From Lutimaribacter degradans (lineage in GTDB: Bacteria; Pseudomonadota; Alphaproteobacteria; Rhodobacterales; Rhodobacteraceae), in assembly GCF_023703375.1 (NCBI RefSeq), contig NZ_JAMQGO010000001.1:838567-902566 (forward strand): DNA of 64,000 bases, given 5' to 3'. Below are positions 12,343 through 21,477 of the stretch, one piece after another. The position numbers were made by a program, and so were the translations under genes. The notes below the pieces were generated by a model. The model ran no database searches, was not told the DNA's origin, and saw only the letters and a list, made by a program, of their open reading frames with translations. Positions within the stretch are counted from its first letter, which is position 1; each line of letters starts with the position of its first letter.

Positions 12343-12418
<76 letters not shown>

Positions 12419-12516
12419 CTGCTGCGCGGATTTAGCCAAAGAGCGCGCGGCTTGCAAGCCGGGATTGACATGCGCAAGCCCAAAGGCACTGATGGCCGGA
12501 AAAAAGGAGAGTGCCC

Positions 12517-12981
12517 TTGACCTTTGATCCGACCAGCCACGCCATGTTTGCGCCCCGTCGTTTTGCCGATTTCTGCGTGGGCGAAGTATTCCGCGCGCCC
12601 TCGCGCACGATGACCGAAGGTGTATTCACCGCCTTCCAGGCCGCCAGCGGCGACAATCACCCCATCCATTACGACCGGGCCTACCTGAAACGGCTGGGCC
12701 ACGCCGACCTTATGGCGCATGGCTATCAAACACTGATCCAGGCGGCGATCGGCGCAAGCCCCCTGGCGCACGAGATGGGCGAGGCGCTGATCGGCTTCAT
12801 CGCGCAATCGAGCCGGTTCCTTGCCCCGGTCTATTGCGGGGACACGCTTTACCCTACCTTCGAAATCACCGACCTGTTCGCCCAGGCCACGACCGGCGTG
12901 ATGACGCTGAAGGTGACGATTCACAACCAGGACGGCGTGCAAGTCGTTGAAGGCGAACAGCAATACCTGATGCGGCTTTGA
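12517..12981 (+). CDS. MaoC-like hot-dog dehydratase
   Basis: A 154-residue single hot-dog-fold protein of the MaoC/(R)-enoyl-CoA hydratase group. The signature ASGDNHPIHYD holds the catalytic Asp and His, and GHADLMAHGYQT follows. It would hydrate or dehydrate acyl-CoA thioesters; the exact substrate is unknown. The start is set at TTG 12517 because AAGGAG (12504-12509) sits 7 nt upstream. The in-frame GTG at 12511 would be only 1 nt from that ribosome-binding site. Confidence 0.82.
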   Translation: MTFDPTSHAMFAPRRFADFCVGEVFRAPSRTMTEGVFTAFQAASGDNHPIHYDRAYLKRLGHADLMAHGYQTLIQAAIGASPLAHEMGEALIGFIAQSSRFLAPVYCGDTLYPTFEITDLFAQATTGVMTLKVTIHNQDGVQVVEGEQQYLMRL

Positions 12982-12985
12982 GCGG

Positions 12986-13555
12986 TCAGCGGTGGATGAT
13001 CTCGCGACCGCCGCGCAGCTCCCACACCTCGCCCTGCGCGCGGCTCATTGCCTCCATCTCGGGCATGCCGACCTCCAGCACCAGCCCGCGCAGCACCGTG
13101 AGGGAAACACCGTGGCTGACGATCACCGCCGGCCCTGTCAGATCGTTCAGAAAGGCACGCAGCCGCACGAAAAGATCGTCGGCCGTTTCGCCCGGCCCCG
13201 ACATGCACAGTTCGAACACCGATTTGCCCCCGAACCCTTCGGGGTCATTCTCTGCAAGATCGGCGTAATACCGGCCTTCCCAATCGCCCAGGAAAACCTC
13301 CTTCAGACGGTCATCGAACCGGGGCACCAGGCCTGCGCAAGGCAGGGCGATCTCGGCGGTCTGGCGGGTGCGCCGCTGGGGTGAACACCAAGCCTCCACC
13401 TCGGCCGGCAGATCCAGCTCCGCCAAGATCTGCCCCTGGCGCGCGGCATGGGCGCGGCCAGCCTCGGTCAGGTCTGATTCAAGCTGGCCCTGGATGCGCC
13501 GGTCGCGGTTCCAGTCGGTCTGGCCATGGCGCAACAGGTAAAGCGGTGGAAGCAT
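12986..13555 (-). CDS. Histidine phosphatase family protein
   Basis: A 189-residue branch-1 histidine phosphatase (phosphoglycerate mutase fold). The phosphorylated histidine lies in LLRHGQTDWN near the N-terminus. The second catalytic histidine is in VIVSHGVSLTVLRG, and the family glutamate is in KEVFLGDWEGR. Members dephosphorylate diverse small phosphomonoesters; the substrate cannot be read from sequence. The gene converges on the MaoC-like gene with a 4-bp gap. Confidence 0.88.
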   Translation of the reverse strand: MLPPLYLLRHGQTDWNRDRRIQGQLESDLTEAGRAHAARQGQILAELDLPAEVEAWCSPQRRTRQTAEIALPCAGLVPRFDDRLKEVFLGDWEGRYYADLAENDPEGFGGKSVFELCMSGPGETADDLFVRLRAFLNDLTGPAVIVSHGVSLTVLRGLVLEVGMPEMEAMSRAQGEVWELRGGREIIHR

Positions 13556-13572
13556 GGGCTGCCCCTGACATG

Positions 13573-13602
13573 AAAAAGGCGCGTCGATCCTGCCGACGCG
13601 CC
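13573..13602 (-). terminator. Intrinsic terminator after tRNA-Val(CAC)
   Basis: On the minus strand a 9-bp stem (GGCGCGTCG with CGACGCGCC, 13578-13602) is followed by five T residues. It is placed to end the tRNA-Val(CAC) transcript. Confidence 0.8.
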
Positions 13603-13610
13603 CGGAAATC

Positions 13611-13685
13611 TGGTGGGTGATAAGAGATTCGAACTCCTGACATCTTCGATGTGAACGAAGCGCTCTACCACTGAGCTAATCACCC
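13611..13685 (-). tRNA. tRNA-Val(CAC)
   Basis: A 75-nt cloverleaf on the minus strand with acceptor GGGTGAT/ATCACCC, D-arm AGCTCAGTGGTAGAGC, anticodon arm CTTCG-TTCACAT-CGAAG (anticodon CAC), and encoded CCA. It closely resembles the tRNA-Val(UAC) gene 1.2 kb away, suggesting local duplication with anticodon change. Confidence 0.95.
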
Positions 13686-13704
13686 GGTGCGGGCGTATTT
13701 AGAC

Positions 13705-14169
13705 TTACTCGGCCGCATCCGCAAGAGGGTCTTTGCCAGGTTTTTCATCGGGCTGATTCTGCCGCAATTTGCACATGACCACCCGCGCATTCGACATCTG
13801 CTTGATGCGGTTGATCTTGATCTTTCCAAGCGGATGCAGGTTCATCTCGCGCCCGTCGGACAGCTCTTCGCCCAGAACTGCCAGCATCGCCTCGATCACT
13901 GGCTTGGCGTCTTTCTTCTTGATGCCCGAGCGGGTCACCACCGTGTCGATCAGCTCTTTCTTCTTCAACTCGGGCGATGTCAGCTTGGGCGCCTCCGAGG
14001 TTACCACCGTGGGCGTCGGGGCGGCCCTTTCCGCCGAGGCGATCGCTGCCGATTTTTGTGCCTCGGCGGCTTTCGTCGCGCTGGTTTTGCGTGCGCTGGT
14101 GGTTTTCGTTGTGCTCTTGCGGGGCGTCGCAGAAGACTTTGATGCGGTTTTGCCGGTTGTGGTGGCCAT
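13705..14169 (-). CDS. HU-family DNA-binding protein with basic Ala/Lys/Thr-rich N-terminal tail
   Basis: A 154-residue nucleoid protein. The C-terminal part (about residues 62-145) is an HU/IHF-type domain: ELKKKELIDTVVTRSGIKKKDAKPVIEAML, then GREMNLHPLGKIKINR. The first 60 residues are low-complexity K/T/A/S repeats that resemble a eukaryotic histone H1 tail. The tail probably adds non-specific DNA binding or condensation, as described for other alphaproteobacterial and actinobacterial tailed HU proteins; this is inference. It is the only gene between the second tRNA-Val and the lon terminator. Confidence 0.88.
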   Translation of the reverse strand: MATTTGKTASKSSATPRKSTTKTTSARKTSATKAAEAQKSAAIASAERAAPTPTVVTSEAPKLTSPELKKKELIDTVVTRSGIKKKDAKPVIEAMLAVLGEELSDGREMNLHPLGKIKINRIKQMSNARVVMCKLRQNQPDEKPGKDPLADAAE

Positions 14170-14381
14170 CGCCTGTACTGCCTTTCAAGTTTACTACAAT
14201 TGGCAACACCCTAACCCGACAGGCCCCACAACTCTAGGAATCTCTTGGGTGAGACCGGCATTTGCCCGGAAACGTGGCCGCACTGTTCCACCTTCGGGGG
14301 GCGGCGTGCCCGGAAAACAAGCATTTGACGGGCCTGGCCGGTGCGCACCGACGATCACGGGGCGGGCGTGATCGTGCAAAG

Positions 14382-14407
14382 AAAAAGGCGCGCCCGAGGG
14401 CGCGCCT
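14382..14407 (-). terminator. Intrinsic terminator after lon
   Basis: On the minus strand an 8-bp GGCGCGCC stem with a short loop is followed by five T residues, 23 nt past the lon stop codon. Confidence 0.85.
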
Positions 14408-14429
14408 TGCCTGTTCGTCTGGCCACCTG

Positions 14430-16838
14430 TCAGTGTGCGACGGCCCCGTGGGCATCGCCGGCACCGGCGGCGGCGCGGGCGGCGGCCGCTTCTTCCTCGG
14501 CAGCCTCGTCCCATTCAACAGGGGTCGGCTGACGCACCAGTGCCCGTTCCAGAACCTCGGACACGTGGGTGACGGGGATGATATCCAGTCCCTCTTTCAC
14601 GTTGTCGGGGATCTCGGCCAAGTCCTTTTCGTTCTCTTCAGGGATCAGGACCGTGGTGATGCCCCCACGCAGCGCCGCCAGCAGCTTTTCCTTGAGCCCG
14701 CCGATGGCGGTGGCGTTGCCACGCAACGTGACCTCGCCGGTCATGGCGATATCCTTGCGCACCGGGATCTGTGTCAGGGTCGACACGATGGCCGTGACCA
14801 TCGCAAGACCGGCCGAAGGCCCATCCTTGGGCGTGGCACCGTCGGGCACGTGCACGTGGATGTCCCACTTGTCCATGCGCGGCGGCTTGACCCCGATCCT
14901 GGGCGCGATCGAGCGAACGTAGCTGCTGGCCGCGTCGATCGATTCCTTCATCACGTCGCCCAGCGTGCCGGTGGTTTTCATCCGGCCCTTGCCCGGCAGG
15001 CGCAACGCCTCGATCTGCAACAGGTCACCGCCAACCGACGTGTACGCCAAGCCGGTCACGACGCCCACCTGGTCTTCTTTCTCGGCCAGGCCATAACGGT
15101 ATTTCTTGACCCCCAGGAATTCATCCAGGTTCTCGGCCGTCACATCGACCGACTTGACCTTGCCCCTCACGATCTGGGTCACGGCCTTGCGGGCGACCTT
15201 GGCCAGCTCGCGCTCAAGGTTCCGCACGCCCGCCTCGCGGGTGTAACGGCGGATCATCTCGTCCAGCGCATCGTCGCTGATCGAGAACTCGCCCTTGCGC
15301 AGACCGTGGTTCTTGATCTGCTTGCGCACGAGGTGCTGTTTCGCGATCTCGCGCTTTTCATCCTCGGTGTAACCCGCCAGCGTAATGATCTCCATCCGGT
15401 CCAAAAGCGGCCCCGGCATGTTGTAAGAGTTCGCCGTGGTCAGGAACATCACGTTCGACAGGTCGTATTCGACTTCGAGGTAATGATCGACGAAGGTGCT
15501 GTTCTGCTCGGGGTCGAGCACCTCGAGCATGGCACTGGCCGGGTCGCCCCGGAAATCCTGGCCCATCTTGTCGATTTCATCGAGCAGGATCAGCGGGTTG
15601 TTGGTTTTCGCCTTCTTCATCGCCTGGATGATCTTGCCCGGCATCGAACCGATATAGGTTCGGCGGTGGCCGCGAATTTCGCTTTCATCGCGCACCCCGC
15701 CAAGCGAGATGCGGATGAACTCCCGCCCGGTGGCGCGAGCCACCGATTTGCCAAGGCTCGTCTTGCCAACGCCCGGCGGGCCCACAAGGCACATGATCGG
15801 GCCCTTCAGCTTTTTCGACCGCTGTTGCACAGCCAGGTATTCGACGATCCGTTCCTTGACCTTTTCAAGCCCGTAGTGATCGTCATCCAGCACGCCCTGC
15901 GCCTTTGACAGGTCTTTCTTGGTGCGGCTTTTGACGTTCCACGGAATCGACAGCATCCAGTCAAGGTAGTTGCGCACAACCGTGGCCTCGGCGCTCATCG
16001 GGCTCATGTTCTTGAGCTTTTTCAACTCGGCCTCGGCCTTTTCGCGCGCTTCCTTGGACAGCTTTGTGGCGTTGAGGCGCTCTTCCAGCTCGGCAATCTC
16101 GCCTTCGCCGTCTTCGCCGTCACCCAGTTCCTTCTGAATGGCCTTCATCTGCTCATTCAGGTAATATTCGCGCTGGGTCTTCTCCATCTGGCTCTTGACG
16201 CGGGTCTTTATCTTCTTCTCGACCTGCAGAACGCTGATTTCGCCCTGCATCATGCCATAGATTTTTTCCAGCCGTTCGCTGACGCTGAGCGTTTCCAGCA
16301 ATTCCTGCTTTTGCGCGACCTCGATGCCAAGATGCCCGGCGATCAGGTCGGCCAGCTTGGCGGCGTCGGTGGTTTCCGACACGGCCACCAGCGCCTCTTC
16401 GGGGATGTTCTTCTTGACCTTGGCATACCGCTCGAACTCTTCCGCGGTCGAGCGCAACAGCGCCTCGATCACGGCGGTGTCGCCCTCGGTTTCCTCAAGC
16501 GGCTCGACCGATGCCTCGAAGAACGAGTCGTTTTCAAGGAACTCGGTGATCCGCACGCGGCTTTGCCCTTCGACCAGCACCTTGACGGTGCCATCGGGCA
16601 GCTTGAGCAATTGCAGAACATTGGCCAGCACGCCGTTGCGATAGATGCCGTCGGCATCCGGATCATCGGCGCTGGCGTCGATCTGGCTGGACAACAAGAT
16701 CTGCTTGTCATCCTGCATCACCTCTTCCAGCGCGCGCACCGATTTCTCACGGCCCACGAAAAGCGGCACGATCATATGTGGAAAAACCACGATGTCGCGC
16801 AGCGGAAGAACAGGATAGGAAGGGTTCAAATCTGACAT
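14430..16838 (-). CDS. lon: ATP-dependent protease Lon (LonA)
   Basis: An 802-residue LonA protease of normal length. It has the N-terminal LAN domain ([23 protein letters not shown]), a central coiled region, an AAA+ module with Walker A GPPGVGKT and Walker [12 protein letters not shown], and a C-terminal Ser-Lys protease domain with the catalytic serine in [10 protein letters not shown]. It degrades damaged and regulatory proteins in the cytoplasm. A heat-shock-like promoter is readable upstream and an intrinsic terminator downstream, so it forms a single-gene unit. Confidence 0.98.
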   Translation of the reverse strand: MSDLNPSYPVLPLRDIVVFPHMIVPLFVGREKSVRALEEVMQDDKQILLSSQIDASADDPDADGIYRNGVLANVLQLLKLPDGTVKVLVEGQSRVRITEFLENDSFFEASVEPLEETEGDTAVIEALLRSTAEEFERYAKVKKNIPEEALVAVSETTDAAKLADLIAGHLGIEVAQKQELLETLSVSERLEKIYGMMQGEISVLQVEKKIKTRVKSQMEKTQREYYLNEQMKAIQKELGDGEDGEGEIAELEERLNATKLSKEAREKAEAELKKLKNMSPMSAEATVVRNYLDWMLSIPWNVKSRTKKDLSKAQGVLDDDHYGLEKVKERIVEYLAVQQRSKKLKGPIMCLVGPPGVGKTSLGKSVARATGREFIRISLGGVRDESEIRGHRRTYIGSMPGKIIQAMKKAKTNNPLILLDEIDKMGQDFRGDPASAMLEVLDPEQNSTFVDHYLEVEYDLSNVMFLTTANSYNMPGPLLDRMEIITLAGYTEDEKREIAKQHLVRKQIKNHGLRKGEFSISDDALDEMIRRYTREAGVRNLERELAKVARKAVTQIVRGKVKSVDVTAENLDEFLGVKKYRYGLAEKEDQVGVVTGLAYTSVGGDLLQIEALRLPGKGRMKTTGTLGDVMKESIDAASSYVRSIAPRIGVKPPRMDKWDIHVHVPDGATPKDGPSAGLAMVTAIVSTLTQIPVRKDIAMTGEVTLRGNATAIGGLKEKLLAALRGGITTVLIPEENEKDLAEIPDNVKEGLDIIPVTHVSEVLERALVRQPTPVEWDEAAEEEAAAARAAAGAGDAHGAVAH

Positions 16839-16911
16839 GCTCGGTCCTTTATTGCGGCAGGCGATGCGCGCCCCGTTCGCGGCGGCGCGCCCGTCTCCTT
16901 GGGTTCACGGT

Positions 16912-16942
16912 ATATTTGGGGCACACCCGCCGGGGTTTCAAC
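16912..16942 (-). promoter_or_regulatory. Probable RpoH (sigma-32) promoter of lon
   Basis: On the minus strand GTTGAAA (16936-16942), a 14-bp spacer and CCCCAAATAT (16912-16921) match the sigma-32 consensus CTTGAAA-N(11-16)-CCCCATNT closely. The predicted leader to the lon ATG is about 70 nt. lon is a classical heat-shock gene, which fits. Confidence 0.7.
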
Positions 16943-16991
16943 CATATAGACGCGGCACCGCGCCCTCTGACCGCGACACCAAGGCGGGGCA

Positions 16992-18119
16992 TTACAACGG
17001 GTCGATATCCCCCTGCGCGCGCATGGCGTGAAAATCGGCCTCCCACGCGGCAAAGCGCCCCTGTGAGATGGCTACGCGCATGCCGGCCATGATTTCCTGG
17101 TAATAATGGAGGTTGTGCCAGGTCAGGAGCATGCCGCTGATCATCTCGCCCGCGCGGAACACGTGGTGCAGGTAGGCGCGGCTGTAATTGCGGCAGGCCG
17201 GGCAGGTGCATTGCGCGTCCAGCGGGCGGGGGTCGTCGGCGTGGCGGGCGTTCTTGATGTTGACCTGCCCCCGCCGCGTCCAGGCCTGCCCGGTGCGGCC
17301 GCTTCGCGAAGGCAGCACGCAATCCATCATGTCCACGCCACGCTTGACCGCGCCTACTATATCGTCGGGCTTGCCCACTCCCATCAGGTAGCGGGGCCTG
17401 TCGGCGGGCAATTGCTCGGGCGCGAAATCGAGGCAGGCAAACATCGCTTCCTGCCCCTCGCCCACGGCCAGGCCGCCGATGGCGTAGCCGTCAAAACCGA
17501 TCTGCCGCAATGCCTCGGCCGATTCCTCGCGCAGGTCGGGCTCCAACCCGCCCTGCTGGATGCCGAAAAGCGCATGACCCGGCCTGTCGCCGAACGCCTC
17601 TTTCGAACGCTCGGCCCACCGCATCGACAGGCGCATCGACTCGGCGATCCGCTTGCGGTCGGCCGGCAGGGCGGGACATTCGTCGAAACACATCACGATG
17701 TCGCTGCCCAGCAGCCGTTGGATTTCCATGCTGCGTTCCGGCGTCAACTCGTGTTTCGAGCCATCGACGTGGCTGCGGAACGTCACGCCCTTTTCGGTCA
17801 GCTTGCGCAGCTCGGCCAGGCTCATCACCTGGAAACCGCCGCTATCGGTCAGGATCGGCTTGTCCCAGTTCATGAAACGATGCAGCCCGCCCAGCCGGGC
17901 CACCCGCTCGGCGCCTGGGCGCAGCATCAGGTGATAGGTATTGCCCAGCAGGATATCGGCGCCGGTGGCCGCCACGCTTTCGGGCATCATGGCCTTGACC
18001 GTGGCAGCCGTGCCCACTGGCATGAAGGCGGGTGTGCGGATGTCGCCGCGCGCGGTGCGGATCACGCCCCGGCGCGCCCGGCCATCGGTGGCCTGCAATT
18101 CGAATGTGACACCGGACAT
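16992..18119 (-). CDS. tgt: tRNA-guanine transglycosylase
   Basis: A 375-residue bacterial Tgt, which exchanges guanine-34 for preQ1 in tRNAs with GUN anticodons during queuosine synthesis. Motifs are [11 protein letters not shown] (catalytic Asp region), [30 protein letters not shown], and the zinc site [16 protein letters not shown]. The start [13 protein letters not shown] matches the family, while an upstream in-frame ATG adds 31 poor residues. It is divergent from the enoyl-CoA hydratase gene. It is followed by lon on the same strand, but the lon heat-shock promoter suggests separate transcription. Confidence 0.96.
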   Translation of the reverse strand: MSGVTFELQATDGRARRGVIRTARGDIRTPAFMPVGTAATVKAMMPESVAATGADILLGNTYHLMLRPGAERVARLGGLHRFMNWDKPILTDSGGFQVMSLAELRKLTEKGVTFRSHVDGSKHELTPERSMEIQRLLGSDIVMCFDECPALPADRKRIAESMRLSMRWAERSKEAFGDRPGHALFGIQQGGLEPDLREESAEALRQIGFDGYAIGGLAVGEGQEAMFACLDFAPEQLPADRPRYLMGVGKPDDIVGAVKRGVDMMDCVLPSRSGRTGQAWTRRGQVNIKNARHADDPRPLDAQCTCPACRNYSRAYLHHVFRAGEMISGMLLTWHNLHYYQEIMAGMRVAISQGRFAAWEADFHAMRAQGDIDPL

Positions 18120-18226
18120 GGCCGACCTTTCGCTGTTTGGCCTCCTTCTATGCCGCGCGGGGGCCAATGCCAAGGCTTGCCGTGGCGCCCCGGCAGCGGC
18201 ACACTGCCCCAAACGGAGGAGATACC

Positions 18227-19015
18227 ATGAACCAGATGCAGACAGAGCCGCTTGTCACCCACACGCTTTCCGATGGCGTGCGCCGGATCGTGCTGGGTCG
18301 CCCGCCCGCGCATCCGCTCTCGTCGCAGGTGATCGCCGCACTTGACGCGGAATTGCAAGACGCCGCCACCGATGACGCCACCCGCGTCCTGGTGATCGAC
18401 GGACCGGGGCATATCTTTTGCGCGGGTCACGATCTCAAGGAAATCGCCCGCCACCGCGACGATGATGACGGCGGCCGCGCCTTCCTGACCGACCTGTTCG
18501 AAGCCTGCGCGCGCATGATGCTGTCGCTGGCCCGTCACCCCAAGCCCACGATCGCCATGGTCGACGGGATCGCCACCGCGGCCGGGCTGCAACTGGCCGC
18601 CTCGTGTGACCTGGTATTCGCCTCTTACAGGGCAACGTTCTGCCTGCCTGGCGTCAAGAATGGCGGCTTTTGCACAACGCCCGCCGTGGGTGTGTCGCGC
18701 GCCGTCGCCCGCAACCACGTAATGGAACTGGCGTTGTCAGCCGAACCGCTGGATATTGACTGGGGCCTGCGCGCGGGGCTGGTCAACCGCGCCTTTTCCG
18801 CACACTCGCTGGAGGCCGAGACACTGGCCTTTGCCGCAACGCTGGCCAGCCGCAACCCTGCCCCTGTCCGGGCGGGCAAGGCCGCGCTTGACGCGCATCT
18901 GCCCTTGTCGCTGGAAGAGGCCTACGACCTGGCCACGCCCGTGATGATCGACCATTTCATGGACGAAGCCCGGCTGAAAGCCGAGCGCGAGGGCAAGGCC
19001 GGGCTCAAATCCTGA
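18227..19015 (+). CDS. Enoyl-CoA hydratase/isomerase family protein
   Basis: A 262-residue crotonase-fold protein. The oxyanion-hole segments are [18 protein letters not shown] and [20 protein letters not shown]. The catalytic Glu pair of authentic enoyl-CoA hydratase is not evident, so the reaction may differ (it resembles ECHDC3-like proteins with [15 protein letters not shown]). It starts at the ATG preceded by GGAGGAGATACC. Its substrate is unknown. Confidence 0.85.
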   Translation: MNQMQTEPLVTHTLSDGVRRIVLGRPPAHPLSSQVIAALDAELQDAATDDATRVLVIDGPGHIFCAGHDLKEIARHRDDDDGGRAFLTDLFEACARMMLSLARHPKPTIAMVDGIATAAGLQLAASCDLVFASYRATFCLPGVKNGGFCTTPAVGVSRAVARNHVMELALSAEPLDIDWGLRAGLVNRAFSAHSLEAETLAFAATLASRNPAPVRAGKAALDAHLPLSLEEAYDLATPVMIDHFMDEARLKAEREGKAGLKS

Positions 19016-19103
19016 CCTCATGCCGGGCGCGGGGCTGGACGTAGGGCCTGGCATTTCCTATATGTTCAGTCAGGAAATCCGCAGGATCGAAGGCAGGATC
19101 ATC

Positions 19104-19466
19104 ATGACCAATACCGCCGAACAGATGGAAGGCGCACCGCTTATCAAGCCGTCCAGCACCGAGCATCCTCTGTATGACAAGATCGTCGAGGCCTGCCGCA
19201 GCGTCTATGACCCTGAAATCCCGGTCAATATCTACGATCTGGGGCTGATCTACACGATCGAGATCGACGATGAAAACGCGGTGCATATCATCATGACGCT
19301 GACCGCGCCGGGCTGTCCCGTGGCCGGCGAGATGCCCGGCTGGGTCGCCGACGCCGTCGAACCCGTCGATGGCGTCAAGCAGGTCGATGTCGAGCTGACC
19401 TGGGAGCCGATCTGGGGCATGGACATGATGTCGGACGAGGCGCGGCTTGAGCTTGGCTTCATGTAA
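19104..19466 (+). CDS. sufT: SufT-like Fe-S assembly protein (DUF59/MIP18 family)
   Basis: A 120-residue MIP18-family protein. The signature PEIPVNIYDLGLIYTIEID and the conserved cysteine segment TLTAPGCPVAGEMP are both present. Homologues act in Fe-S cluster assembly or maturation with the SUF system. Family members often sit next to the IscA-type gene; here that gene follows after two inserted genes (SatD-like and DUF3307). The start at MTNTAEQ is favoured by a nearby ribosome-binding site (GGCAGGATC) and homology. Confidence 0.85.
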   Translation: MTNTAEQMEGAPLIKPSSTEHPLYDKIVEACRSVYDPEIPVNIYDLGLIYTIEIDDENAVHIIMTLTAPGCPVAGEMPGWVADAVEPVDGVKQVDVELTWEPIWGMDMMSDEARLELGFM

Positions 19467-19479
19467 GGCAGGCCTTTTG

Positions 19480-19533
19480 GCTTGCTTTTGCCATTAGCAA
19501 GCCCTTAAGCTTGCATTAGGCAGTTACAAGCCC
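19480..19533. promoter_or_regulatory. Paired 25-bp repeats (putative operator) before the SatD-like gene
   Basis: Two imperfect direct repeats of 25 bp (19480-19504 and 19509-19533) each begin GCTTGC and end CAAGCCC or ACAAGCCC, so each is itself an inverted repeat (GCTTG...CAAGC). Their phase is 29 bp and the second ends 11 nt before the start codon. Position and symmetry suggest an autoregulatory operator for the HTH protein encoded next. Confidence 0.55.
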
Positions 19534-19544
19534 GGGGGTCTGAG

Positions 19545-20207
19545 ATGCAGGCCGACACGATCGACCACGAATTCGCCGCCGTGCTGACGGGCGACTTGCG
19601 CAACTCGCGCAAGCTGGGGTCAGGCAGGTTGGCCGCGACGATGCGGCATATCGTCGACGCCGCCCGTGACATCGGGCGTGACTGCAAGACATCCGTGCAT
19701 TTTGACCGCCACCGTGGTGATGGGTGGCAGATCGTCCTGCCAAGGGCCGAAACAGCCCTGCGCGCCGCTTTGCGCATCACCGCCGCCCTGGCCGCGCAAG
19801 ACGGGCCAGCCACCCGCATCGCCATCGGTATCGGGGCTGTGCACCTGCCGGGCAGCGGTGACCTGGGCGCCGCCGACGGGCCGGCCTTTGTCGCATCGGG
19901 CGACCTCCTGGACAGCATGGAACGGCAGCGCAATATCGTCATCGACGCGCGCACCGGCCCCTGTATCCCCGCGATGATCGGATTGCTGGACTGGCAATCC
20001 CGGCATTGGTCCGCGCCACAGGCGCAGGCCCTTTACGACGCGTTGCGCAGCAGCCCGCCGACACAGGAAGAGATCGCGCAGGAATTTGGGGTGTCCCGTC
20101 AGGCCATACAACTGCGGCTTGCAGGCACCGGGTTGGCCGCGATACGCGATGCCGTGGCGGTTTACGAAAATGATCTCGGGGTCATCTGGCAAAAGGCGTC
20201 AGCATGA
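19545..20207 (+). CDS. SatD-like family protein with C-terminal HTH
   Basis: A 220-residue protein. The N-terminus AAVLTGDLRNSRKLGSGRL and the later HRGDGWQIVLP resemble the SatD family (GD..SR and GDGxQ elements of a cyclase-like fold). Residues about 170-200 (TQEEIAQEFGVSRQAIQLRL) form a helix-turn-helix. Function is unknown; a DNA-binding sensor is likely. The stop overlaps the DUF3307 start by 4 nt, so the two are coupled, and SatD/DUF3307 pairing is seen in other bacteria. A symmetric repeat pair sits directly upstream. Confidence 0.65.
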   Translation: MQADTIDHEFAAVLTGDLRNSRKLGSGRLAATMRHIVDAARDIGRDCKTSVHFDRHRGDGWQIVLPRAETALRAALRITAALAAQDGPATRIAIGIGAVHLPGSGDLGAADGPAFVASGDLLDSMERQRNIVIDARTGPCIPAMIGLLDWQSRHWSAPQAQALYDALRSSPPTQEEIAQEFGVSRQAIQLRLAGTGLAAIRDAVAVYENDLGVIWQKASA

Positions 20208-20935
20208 CGCCCAGCGTGATTGAAACCTTTACCGCCCTGCTTTTCGCCCATGTGCTGGCCGATTTCGTTTTCCAAACCCGCGCCATGATGCATCTGAGGC
20301 GCTCTGCGCCCATGACGGTGCTGCATGGCGCCATCGTCCTGGTCTCGGCGCAAGCCACCACGGGACAGGTGGCCGCGCCCGAATTGCTGGCCCTCGCGGC
20401 CGCGCATATTGCCATTGATACAGTCAAGACCATGGGTGGGTTTGACCGGATCGTTGGCTTCTCGGCCGACCAGGCGGCGCATCTGGCAACGCTTGGGGCG
20501 GTATCGCTTTACGCGCCAACCCTGTGGAAAACCGGGTTTTATGCGGCCCATGATTGGGCGTTGCCGCTGATGGCGCTGGCGGCCGGACTGATCGTGACGA
20601 TCACCGCCGGCCAACATGCCGTGGGCCTTTTGATGCGCCCCCATGGCGCGCGGGTGCGCAACAACGGGCTTCGCGATGGCGGGCGGTTGATCGGGATGCT
20701 GGAACGCGGGCTGATATTCCTGCTGATCGGGCTGGGCCAGCCGCTGGGCGTGGGTTTCCTGGTGGGGGCAAAATCCATCCTGCGCTTTGGCACCGCGACA
20801 CGCGATCAGCGCACCGCCGAATACGTGATCATCGGCACGCTGGCCTCGTTCGGTTGGGCGATCACGGCAAGTTATGCGACGCAGGCCCTGCTTTCGGCCC
20901 TGCCCCGGCTTGAGATCATGCCCCATCTGCCCTAG
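20204..20935 (+). CDS. DUF3307 domain membrane protein
   Basis: A 243-residue hydrophobic protein. The N-terminus ETFTALLFAHVLADFVFQTRAMM is the DUF3307 signature, followed by about four to six predicted membrane segments. The biochemical function is unknown. It is translationally coupled (ATGA) to the preceding SatD-like gene, suggesting a sensor/regulator plus membrane partner unit. Confidence 0.8.
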   Translation: MTPSVIETFTALLFAHVLADFVFQTRAMMHLRRSAPMTVLHGAIVLVSAQATTGQVAAPELLALAAAHIAIDTVKTMGGFDRIVGFSADQAAHLATLGAVSLYAPTLWKTGFYAAHDWALPLMALAAGLIVTITAGQHAVGLLMRPHGARVRNNGLRDGGRLIGMLERGLIFLLIGLGQPLGVGFLVGAKSILRFGTATRDQRTAEYVIIGTLASFGWAITASYATQALLSALPRLEIMPHLP

Positions 20936-20966
20936 GTTTGTACCAGAGGCGAAAGGAGTGCCACCC

Positions 20967-21350
20967 ATGTTCTCGATCCCCGGCAAACAGGCCGTGACAA
21001 TGACCGACAAGGCTGCGGCGCAGATTCGCAAGCTGATGGAGCGCGACAGCCACAAGGGCCTGCGCATCGGCGTGAAGAAGGGCGGTTGCGCGGGCATGGA
21101 ATATACCATGGATTACGCCGCCGAGATCGACCCCCATGACGAGGTCGTGGAGCAGGACGGTGCGCGCGTGATGATCGCGCCCATGGCACAGATGTTTCTG
21201 TTCGGCACCCAGATCGACTACGAGGTGTCGCTGCTGGAATCGGGGTTCAAGTTCAACAACCCCAATGTCGAAGATGCCTGCGGCTGCGGCGAGTCGATCA
21301 AGTTCAAGGATGTCGACGACTTGCAGGCCGAGCGCGAAGCCCAGCAATAG
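20967..21350 (+). CDS. IscA/SufA-type iron-sulfur cluster assembly protein
   Basis: A 127-residue A-type carrier. The three cluster/iron-ligating cysteines are in KKGGCAGMEY and DACGCGES. It carries Fe-S clusters from a scaffold to apoproteins in the cytoplasm. The ATG lies after GAAAGGAGTGCC. It is probably functionally linked to sufT upstream and sufE at 26.1 kb. Assignment among SufA, IscA and ErpA is not possible from sequence alone. Confidence 0.9.
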   Translation: MFSIPGKQAVTMTDKAAAQIRKLMERDSHKGLRIGVKKGGCAGMEYTMDYAAEIDPHDEVVEQDGARVMIAPMAQMFLFGTQIDYEVSLLESGFKFNNPNVEDACGCGESIKFKDVDDLQAEREAQQ

Positions 21351-21477
21351 GCCCCCTGCGCCCCCGGCCGTTCATGTCCGACGGTACAGATCGAAGGCAT
21401 CCAAGCCTTCGGCTTGACCGCTGCGAACTTATGCCGATTATGCGCCGAAACGAAAATATCACGCGGGGACGATCGGC

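Noticed and set aside
14262..15908. Long plus-strand open frame opposite lon
   Set aside because: It has a His/Arg/Gly-rich composition typical of antisense reading in high-GC DNA and lies fully inside the well-supported lon gene.
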